Origin: Bdellovibrio sp.
GTDB taxonomy: Bacteria > Bdellovibrionota > Bdellovibrionia > Bdellovibrionales > Bdellovibrionaceae
NCBI GenBank assembly: GCA_017745015.1
Contig: JAGIAF010000240.1
Span: 1-5,205 of the forward strand
Length of the DNA: 5,205 nt
Direction of reading: 5' to 3'
Shown piece by piece: positions 1 to 4,924 of the stretch. A program made the position numbers and the translations under genes. Under the pieces are notes generated by a model that saw only the letters and a program-made list of their open reading frames with translations, did not search any database and was not told where the DNA came from. The first letter of the stretch is position 1; each line of letters begins with the position of its first letter.

Positions 1-1
1 G

Positions 2-943
2 AATACCTCCGCCATCGAAGGTGAAAAGTTAGACATTCAATCATTGCGTTCGTCGATCGCGAAACGCTTGCATCTGACAAATAATAAAAACGTTAAATCA
101 AAATCAACCGACGGTATTGTGGAAGTGCTTATTGATGCGACTTCAAATTACCAAAGCGATTTAACTCTTGATCGTATTAACACTTGGCACTCGGCGCTTT
201 TTTCAGCGTCTTCGAATCCGAATCAAATTGAAATTGGATCTATTCGAACTTCTGCCGAGCCCATGCAAGTGTTGTCGGGAAGTTTTGAAAAGCCCGTCGT
301 ACATTTTGAGGCGCCACCCTCAAAGTATCTCAATAAAGAGCTCAAAGCTTTTTTTAAATGGTGGAGTGGAAATCAGAAGATCGATGGTCTATTGAGAGCA
401 GGAGTTGCCCACCTTTGGTTCGTAACTCTGCATCCTTATGATGATGGTAACGGTCGTATAACACGTGCGTTGACGGAGATGGCTTTAGCTCAGGATGAAA
501 AAACGGGGCGTCGTCTTTACAGTATTTCTACGCAAATACTTAAAGAAAGAGCGAAGTATTATGAAATTTTAGAAAGGACTCAAAAATCAGGGATGGACAT
601 AACTCCTTGGTTGCAATGGTTCCTTGAAATATTGATCAAGTCCTTTACTCAATCGCAGGCGTTACTTAAAAAGTCTCGTTATCTTTCTCTGTTTTGGCAA
701 AAACCGGCAATGGAGGATTTGAATGAGCGTCAAAGAAAAGTTCTCAAGAAAATGCTAGAGAGTGAGCCAGAGGCCTTTGTTGGTGGAATGACCAATAAAA
801 AATATGTCAGTATCACGGGAACCAGCCGTGAATCGGCCAAAAGAGATCTGGCCGAATTGGAAGCCAAAGGTATTTTAAGCGTTGAAGGCAAGGGGCGATC
901 TGTTCACTATAACATTGCCCAGGCCTATAAATTCACAATGTAG
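2..943 (+). CDS. Fic family protein (DUF4172-type, class II AMP-transferase), 5'-truncated by window edge
   Basis: Fic enzymes usually transfer AMP from ATP to a hydroxyl side chain of a target protein. The frame is open from base 2, so the start lies upstream. The 313 visible residues begin NTSAIEGEKLDIQSLRSS, typical of the inhibitory-helix region of DUF4172 Fic proteins. TSAIEG fits the class II autoinhibition motif [S/T]xxxE[G/N], with its Glu at visible residue 6. A TTG at 44 is in frame but would remove this helix, so I reject it as the start. The segment PMQVLSG (about residue 87) matches the target-docking flap region. The catalytic motif HPYDDGNGRITR (431-466, His at visible residue 144) is complete, with Tyr at the usual Phe position. 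Residues about 240-306 form a winged helix (SRESAKRDLAELEAKGIL), a known C-terminal partner in this family. From usual family length I infer about 60 residues are missing. The gene ends back-to-back with the convergent gene. Target and physiological role cannot be read from the sequence. Confidence 0.95.
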   Translation, partial: NTSAIEGEKLDIQSLRSSIAKRLHLTNNKNVKSKSTDGIVEVLIDATSNYQSDLTLDRINTWHSALFSASSNPNQIEIGSIRTSAEPMQVLSGSFEKPVVHFEAPPSKYLNKELKAFFKWWSGNQKIDGLLRAGVAHLWFVTLHPYDDGNGRITRALTEMALAQDEKTGRRLYSISTQILKERAKYYEILERTQKSGMDITPWLQWFLEILIKSFTQSQALLKKSRYLSLFWQKPAMEDLNERQRKVLKKMLESEPEAFVGGMTNKKYVSITGTSRESAKRDLAELEAKGILSVEGKGRSVHYNIAQAYKFTM

Positions 944-1561
944 CTAGCTTCGGCCGTAGATCGCAGCTTTCTTCAAAACGTTCTCTTGCGGATCAGTTTC
1001 GACTAAAACAATCAATTCGGTGCTGCTGACAAGTTTGTAAAACGGCGATTCCAGAGACAGACGATTTTTATCCGTGATCAAAATGATGCTGTAATCAAAC
1101 GCATCTACAGAAACTGCATTTAAGTTTTGAATTCGTGTGCGTGATGGCGGAGCCGGGTAGGGCTCTTCGTGCTTGATCGCGATGAATTGATAGTCTTGAT
1201 CTTCAAGCATGTGATCGCAATAGTCCTTCGCGATTCGCTCAAAGGCACCACCCAAAAGAGTTTCCTCTTCATTCTGAGTTTCAAGATGGCTTTTAAGTAT
1301 CAGGCCGGTTGCATAATATAGCAGACCCGCTTTTCCAAGATTGGAGTGAACCTCAATCGAAAGAGTTTCTTCTTGGTATTTCAGCTCGCGCTGCGATTTA
1401 AAATATTTCCGTTGTTCAAAGAACGCTTCCGCAAAAGCGGCCTCGCGGTCAGAACGCTTTTCGAGGGTAAGTTGAAGGTCATTTGAATCTGGATTCTTCA
1501 TACGGTGAGGGTATACCGCAGAGCTCTTGCCGTCATTAATATTTAACGTCCTCGCCATCAT
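944..1561 (-). CDS. Hypothetical protein, 205 aa, no recognised family
   Basis: I do not recognise this protein. It has no signal peptide and no membrane segment, so it is probably cytoplasmic. Residues about 30-66 are highly charged and probably helical. A GKAGLLYYATGLILK segment follows at about 76-90. The C-terminal third (about 150-200) alternates hydrophobic strands with charged turns (YSIILITDKNRL, ELIVLVETD), suggesting a small alpha/beta domain. The start is the first Met of an ATGATG doublet. The next upstream in-frame codons hold no ATG, GTG or TTG before a stop. No Shine-Dalgarno sequence precedes it, and Met21 (codon 1499-1501) is an alternative start with no better ribosome site. 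It lies 59 bases downstream of the TPR/winged-helix gene on the same strand, with no clear terminator between, so it may be the third gene of that operon. Its stop abuts the stop of the convergent Fic gene. Coding status rests on the long open frame, protein-like composition and tight packing between neighbours. Confidence 0.75.
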   Translation of the reverse strand: MMARTLNINDGKSSAVYPHRMKNPDSNDLQLTLEKRSDREAAFAEAFFEQRKYFKSQRELKYQEETLSIEVHSNLGKAGLLYYATGLILKSHLETQNEEETLLGGAFERIAKDYCDHMLEDQDYQFIAIKHEEPYPAPPSRTRIQNLNAVSVDAFDYSIILITDKNRLSLESPFYKLVSSTELIVLVETDPQENVLKKAAIYGRS

Positions 1562-1598
1562 CTGGGGCGAGGAGATGAAACATTTCTGGGTGCTACGC

Positions 1599-1618
1599 GT
1601 TCAAAGCTATTTTTCAAA
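1599..1618 (-). repeat. Copy 3 of the AAATAGC/GAAC intergenic motif
   Basis: On the minus strand this stretch reads TTTGAAAAATAGCTTTGAAC. It closely matches the sequence just before the protease start (4664-4680), apart from small insertions. It lies in the 59-base gap between the TPR/winged-helix gene and the 205-residue gene, 37 bases upstream of the latter's start. It may be a regulatory site or part of a promoter for the third gene. Chance similarity in AT-rich spacer DNA is possible. Confidence 0.35.
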
Positions 1619-1620
1619 CA

Positions 1621-2748
1621 TCAACCCCTTACTAAGATACGGCACTTCAGGCTGTATTTTGATCCGTCGAAATGAATGATATCTCCAAGTTTATGAATGA
1701 TACGTGCTTTTAAACGAAAGAAACGATCATCCAATAGCTGGTTGTGTGCAAACTCTGGCCAAAGAACTTCGCATAGAAGCTCTTTGTTGGCCGGGGCCGC
1801 CGCCAATAATTGCAGAAGCTGGCCCTCTAAAGATTTTTGTTTAATTTTTCCGGCCAAATGTTTGTTGTGATCACTTAACGTGTGCGTGTTGATATTCCAG
1901 ATCCAAGTTGGAATATTTTTAGCATTTTCTAATTGAATCTTTTCTGAAGCATGTTGCTCATAGCGAGCTTTCCAATGAGAAGAGATGTCTGAGAATTGTT
2001 CTAAGACTAAAAGGCCTCCCTGCATACGGCATTTGATATAGGCCAGAGGGAAGGCGACGCGGGCATCCGTTTCAGTAGGTAGGTAATTTAAGAAACCTTG
2101 GGCTTGCGCGGGATTCTTTAAATCCAACGCACAGTCCGCGGCATGAATCAAAGCGAGATGATAATCAGACGTAGGGCAGTGAGCTTCGATAAAGGTCATT
2201 GCCTTTTGAATCTCGTCTAATGCCGGCTGAGGGCGGCCTGTACCTTGGAAGACGTAGGAGCGCTGGCGGAGGCAAAGGCCCATGACCTTAGGAACCATGA
2301 GTTCTTCAGATTTTGAAATAATCAAGGCCAGCTGAGAAAGCTCTTCGTTGATACTGATAAGACTGTCATTGCTTTTAAAAATCAGTTCGTTGAAAAGACT
2401 CAGACAGAGCTTTTCAGATGACTGGGTTCTTTCGTACTGGGCTGCTGCGAGAGACATTTCTTGAGCGGCTAGCGTGAAAGCATTTTTGTGGGCATATACC
2501 AAACCTCGCACAAAGTGAGCTTCAGCTTGGGTGAAGTTATCTGTAACGTTTGTCGCAATCAAATCTGCAGGGTCTAATTCAGAGCCACGACCATTTTTAA
2601 TAGCCAATCGAAAGCTTAGAAGTTTTTGCTCCAGCATTTGCCGAGCATCTAGTTTTTCCTGGTCTCGCAAATCGCGAATATGCTCTAAGCTTTGAGCGGT
2701 GTCGGAGACGAGGATTTTAGAGAGGGATTGATTGTATTTTGAGCTCAC
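1621..2748 (-). CDS. TPR-like helical protein with C-terminal OmpR/PhoB-type winged helix; probable transcriptional regulator
   Basis: This 375-residue protein is probably a one-component DNA-binding regulator. Residues about 15-270 are helical. They include TPR-like pairs such as AEAHFVRGLVYAHKNAFTLA (75-94) and the stretch SYVFQGTGRPQPALDEIQ (164-181), a fold that usually binds peptides or proteins. Residues about 282-368 fit the OmpR/PhoB winged helix in order: an N-terminal strand (WIWNINTHTL), a first helix (LEGQLLQLLAAAP), KELLCEVLWPE, the recognition-helix stretch DDRFFRLKARIIHKLG, and a wing ending FDGSKYSL. There is no receiver domain, kinase domain, signal peptide or membrane segment. 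The start is GTG at 2748, inside the stop region of the protease gene (four-base overlap GTGA), so translation is probably coupled to the protease. The Shine-Dalgarno sequence is weak at best (GGGA). MalT, HilA and SARP regulators also join helical repeats to a DNA-binding domain, but I see no specific orthology. A non-DNA-binding adaptor is the alternative. Confidence 0.88.
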   Translation of the reverse strand: MSSKYNQSLSKILVSDTAQSLEHIRDLRDQEKLDARQMLEQKLLSFRLAIKNGRGSELDPADLIATNVTDNFTQAEAHFVRGLVYAHKNAFTLAAQEMSLAAAQYERTQSSEKLCLSLFNELIFKSNDSLISINEELSQLALIISKSEELMVPKVMGLCLRQRSYVFQGTGRPQPALDEIQKAMTFIEAHCPTSDYHLALIHAADCALDLKNPAQAQGFLNYLPTETDARVAFPLAYIKCRMQGGLLVLEQFSDISSHWKARYEQHASEKIQLENAKNIPTWIWNINTHTLSDHNKHLAGKIKQKSLEGQLLQLLAAAPANKELLCEVLWPEFAHNQLLDDRFFRLKARIIHKLGDIIHFDGSKYSLKCRILVRG

Positions 2749-4661
2749 GGTCCCATCACTTTTTTAAGTTTTGATAGTGTGTCGCTGAAGTTGATTTCGT
2801 ACATCCAAAGCTTTCCATCGCGAAACGGATTGCAAGCGGCAGAGGTGCGCAGAACTTTAAAGCTCATGGCGCGATCTTCCGAGCCAAAGGAAACGTCAAT
2901 GTCAGCATCTTTGGTACGGATGATCTGCTTCCAGTTACCCATAGAGCGAGTGTTGTTCGCTGATAGCTGGATTTGGCAGATTTGGCCAGTTGACGATTTG
3001 AACAGAATGCTTCCTTGCGAAGTTCCTTTGCGAGAGAAGTCGGCATCGACAGCGATGTGCTCATTATTAAACTTCACCCGTGTACTGCCGCCATTGCAGT
3101 CAATAAATTGGCGGGTGTCCTCTTGTTGAGTTGTATAGCCTTCATAGCGAGCATAGAAATAAATTTCGCCATCTTTTTTATAAGGCGTGGGTAATGCAGA
3201 CGTGTTGACGCCAATATTGGTTCTCACACAGCTATTAGCCCCTAAAGTGGATGATGTCAGTGCATTGTAAAGCTCGTTCAAGGATGTGGTCTTAATCATG
3301 CGACCACTCGCTGTGATGCTGTCAAATTTCTTTCCGTATTGATCTTGGACCATCGGTTGATCACAGTTTTTCTTAATCTTATAAGAGCTCAATTCCCCTT
3401 CAGGAGCATAGTCGCCCAATCTGATGGGAATCATGAAGGTGGCATTCTTTAAGGCATACAAGCTGCCGCCGCCTTCGCCGTAATCACCACCACGGCGCTC
3501 TTGTTGAATATTTCCCATTTTGCTTCTTTGTAGATCCTTGAAGGTCTTCATCAGATCATCTGGTTTTACATTGCGGATTTTTTGAGGATCTGTTGAAAGC
3601 TCTTTAAAGATCAATTTTGTTTCAGGAGTCGGTTGATCTTTTTGAATATTCCACTCTGAAGATTCCGCGCTGGAATCATTGCAAACTTCGGAATAAATTC
3701 TTTGCGAACCATCACTTAAAGATTGAACCAACTCTTGTTTTCGCTCAAGGGTGCCATTGTTAATCTTTTCGGAATAACGAAGACGGAGAGGACGGCCGGC
3801 ATCAGCATCGGGGGTGGCCAATAGGCGTGGTAGAGCCGCTAAGATATCAATCAAAGACACTCCCAAAGATCTTGAGCCATTAATTTCGGCTTTCGTTAGC
3901 ATTCCCGCCAAATAGGGTTTAATAAAAAGAGAAGGATTTAAGATGGCCAAAGACATATCTCTTTGTGTGGCTTGAGCACGAGAGGTAATAAAAAGCGGGC
4001 TGCCGCTAAAGCCGGGGCGAATCGCCAGGCTTTCTAAGAAAAGGGATGGAATCCCTTTTTCGATATGTGCAAATCCAATGTCGAGAAGATCTGAAGCTTT
4101 AATTGGGGTTGGATTATTTGGAGTTGCAGAGGGAACCAAATAGTAGTTGTCCTCTTGTGTACTCACGGCCTTCATCAAGGCGCTGGTCGTGTGCTCCGGG
4201 GCTAAAGATGCCACCTGGGCTTTCATTTCTCCAGAGAGAGTGCTGAGAACTTCATTGCGATCTTGAGTGGAAATTAAGGGGAATAGGTATGATGGCTTTG
4301 CAGAGACGATGTCGAGAAGGGCTAAGTCCAAGGTTTCTGATTTGCCTTTTAATGCCAAGGCAAAGGAATTGCTACCGCATTTTCCTGCCAATAATTCTGC
4401 GCCAGCAACGACATGGGCTGGAAGAAGAATGCGGTACTCATTCGAAGTTTGAATCACCCAGCCAACACCGACTTGTGCGAAAATACGATCGCCGGCATAG
4501 GAATACGAATAAACATTGACGATCTGACAGCGATTGGGATCGTTGTTAATTCCATTGCCCGGGTAAACTGTCGGGTTTGACAGATTATCGCGTCCCCAGC
4601 CGACAGCGGGGTGCCAGAGGGTGATAAGGCTTAAAATGGAACAGATCAAACGAGTCATCAT
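2745..4661 (-). CDS. Secreted trypsin-like (S1/HtrA-fold) serine protease with long cysteine-containing C-terminal extension
   Basis: This is an exported peptidase of 638 residues. An N-terminal signal peptide is evident: MMTR, a hydrophobic core LICSILSLITLW, then HPAVGWG as a probable cleavage region. There is no lipobox, so a periplasmic or secreted product is expected. The protease domain spans about 48-282. The triad is visible: His83 in LLPAHVV, Asp112 in LDLALLDI, Ser219 in RPGFSGSPLF. The Asp-Ser gap of 107 residues is longer than in DegP, with an extra segment around 150-195. GFSGSP replaces the textbook GDSGGP, a variant seen in some S1 families. No PDZ domain is recognisable. Residues 290-400 look like a linker and end in a glycine-rich stretch (389-400). 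Residues 401-638 appear strand-rich and match nothing I know. The predicted mature chain has eight cysteines (45, 95, 327, 433, 478, 522, 562, 610), compatible with disulfides. The start is the first ATG of ATGATG, with no Shine-Dalgarno sequence. It is the first gene of the minus-strand block and overlaps the regulator by four bases. Substrate unknown. Confidence 0.92.
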   Translation of the reverse strand: MMTRLICSILSLITLWHPAVGWGRDNLSNPTVYPGNGINNDPNRCQIVNVYSYSYAGDRIFAQVGVGWVIQTSNEYRILLPAHVVAGAELLAGKCGSNSFALALKGKSETLDLALLDIVSAKPSYLFPLISTQDRNEVLSTLSGEMKAQVASLAPEHTTSALMKAVSTQEDNYYLVPSATPNNPTPIKASDLLDIGFAHIEKGIPSLFLESLAIRPGFSGSPLFITSRAQATQRDMSLAILNPSLFIKPYLAGMLTKAEINGSRSLGVSLIDILAALPRLLATPDADAGRPLRLRYSEKINNGTLERKQELVQSLSDGSQRIYSEVCNDSSAESSEWNIQKDQPTPETKLIFKELSTDPQKIRNVKPDDLMKTFKDLQRSKMGNIQQERRGGDYGEGGGSLYALKNATFMIPIRLGDYAPEGELSSYKIKKNCDQPMVQDQYGKKFDSITASGRMIKTTSLNELYNALTSSTLGANSCVRTNIGVNTSALPTPYKKDGEIYFYARYEGYTTQQEDTRQFIDCNGGSTRVKFNNEHIAVDADFSRKGTSQGSILFKSSTGQICQIQLSANNTRSMGNWKQIIRTKDADIDVSFGSEDRAMSFKVLRTSAACNPFRDGKLWMYEINFSDTLSKLKKVMGP

Positions 4662-4663
4662 AG

Positions 4664-4680
4664 GTTCAAGCTATTTCAAA
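4664..4680 (-). repeat. Copy 2 of the AAATAGC/GAAC motif, directly before the protease start
   Basis: The minus strand reads TTTGAAATAGCTTGAAC, ending two bases before the protease start. It contains two TTGAA units ten bases apart, about one helical turn. OmpR-type winged helices bind tandem half-sites of about this spacing. It sits where a Shine-Dalgarno sequence would be expected, and none is present. A role as operator for the neighbouring regulator is inference only. Confidence 0.35.
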
Positions 4681-4689
4681 GCCTGTGCC

Positions 4690-4718
4690 TTTATAAGAGC
4701 ATTCCTGTTGTATTTAAG
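4690..4718 (-). promoter_or_regulatory. Weak candidate promoter for the protease operon
   Basis: On the minus strand TATAAA (4695 to 4690) is a good -10 hexamer. The element 17 bases upstream, CTTAAA (4718 to 4713), matches the -35 consensus at only three of six positions. Transcription would begin near 4683, giving a leader of about 22 bases that contains motif copy 2. The weak -35 could mean activator dependence. The call is tentative. Confidence 0.3.
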
Positions 4719-4725
4719 AACGGGA

Positions 4726-4737
4726 GTTCGCTATTTT
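4726..4737 (-). repeat. Copy 1 of the AAATAGC/GAAC motif, upstream of the candidate protease promoter
   Basis: The minus strand reads AAAATAGCGAAC, a shorter form of the motif at 4664-4680 and 1599-1618. It is preceded by GTTCAAC, and its GAAC pairs symmetrically with a GTTC four bases on (GAAC-TCCC-GTTC, 4729 to 4718). It lies just upstream of the candidate -35 element, a usual activator position. It is the weakest of the three copies. Confidence 0.25.
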
Positions 4738-4800
4738 GTTGAACTACTGTCAAAAGTTTAGACACAGATTTTAGAGCCAAGGTATGAGTTCCTAACCAAG

Positions 4801-4816
4801 TTTGCAGCCTTGCAAA
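4801..4816. repeat. Short inverted repeat TTTGCA-gcct-TGCAAA
   Basis: This is a perfect 6-bp inverted repeat around a four-base centre in the middle of the divergent spacer. It is low in GC and not followed by a T run on either strand, so it does not look like a terminator. It could be a protein-binding site or chance. Confidence 0.3.
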
Positions 4817-4871
4817 AGCGGAGTTTTGATCTGCCGATGTGCGAAGAGTGAATAACGCTTCGTCCACACAG

Positions 4872-4900
4872 TTGTCACATTGTTAAATCTTCGTTTAAAT
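4872..4900 (+). promoter_or_regulatory. Sigma70-like promoter for the DUF1993 gene
   Basis: TTGTCA (4872-4877) matches the -35 consensus at five of six positions. A 17-base spacer separates it from TTAAAT (4895-4900), which matches the -10 at four of six. The predicted start of transcription is near 4907, leaving a leader of about 17 bases. This is the best promoter match I found by eye in the divergent spacer. Confidence 0.5.
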
Positions 4901-4901
4901 G

Positions 4902-4924
4902 TGGATACCTTTAGGAGGTATCCA
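4902..4924 (+). promoter_or_regulatory. 9-bp perfect inverted repeat spanning predicted +1, Shine-Dalgarno and start codon
   Basis: TGGATACCT (4902-4910) and AGGTATCCA (4916-4924) are exact reverse complements around a five-base centre TTAGG. Two further G-T/G-U-type pairs would extend the arms to 4900 and 4926. The Shine-Dalgarno AGGAGG lies half in the centre and half in the right arm, and the last base of the arm is the A of the ATG. If the whole repeat is transcribed, it would fold the ribosome site into a hairpin. If transcription starts near 4907, the left arm is mostly untranscribed, and a DNA operator bound by a dimeric repressor is more likely. Confidence 0.6.
4913..4918 (+). promoter_or_regulatory. 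Strong Shine-Dalgarno sequence of the DUF1993 gene
   Basis: AGGAGG is a full consensus ribosome-binding site, five bases before the ATG at 4924. It fixes the start of this gene. It also contrasts with the protease and 205-residue genes, neither of which has such a sequence. Confidence 0.85.

Larger units (their letters stand above)
4662..4923. other. Divergent intergenic region between protease operon and DUF1993 gene
   Basis: This 262-base AT-rich spacer separates two divergently transcribed genes, so it must hold both promoters unless one gene is read through. It contains two copies of the AAATAGC/GAAC motif on the protease side. There is a small GAAC-GGGA-GTTC palindrome at 4718-4729, a 6-bp inverted repeat at 4801-4816, and a sigma70-like promoter followed by a strong inverted repeat on the DUF1993 side. 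I see no small gene or RNA gene in it. Confidence 0.8.

Noticed and set aside
44..46. TTG at 44 as the start codon of the Fic gene
   Set aside because: The frame is open to base 2 and the upstream residues (NTSAIEGEKLDIQS) are typical conserved Fic sequence, so the gene is simply cut by the window edge.
2..1561. Fic protein and the 205-residue protein as a toxin-antitoxin pair
   Set aside because: They are convergent rather than co-transcribed, and the Fic carries its own inhibitory helix, so it needs no separate antitoxin. The 205-residue protein resembles no Fic antitoxin I know.
1562..1620. Terminator between the TPR/winged-helix gene and the 205-residue gene
   Set aside because: Only a 4-bp GAAA/TTTC symmetry is present, with no GC-rich stem or U tract, so operon continuity is not excluded.
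2779..3129. Plus-strand open frame opposite the protease C-terminal region
   Set aside because: It is antisense to a well-supported coding sequence, with unconvincing composition and no ribosome site. It is a shadow of the protease gene, as are the plus-strand frames around 4267-4519.
4748..4753. Perfect TTGACA on the minus strand as the -35 of the protease promoter
   Set aside because: No acceptable -10 lies 16-18 bases downstream (CGAACT or GCGAAC), so the hexamer alone is not enough to call a promoter.
4842..4862. CGAAG/CTTCG inverted repeat with an 11-base loop as a hairpin or terminator
   Set aside because: The stem is only five pairs, the loop is long, and there is no T run. It is likely chance.
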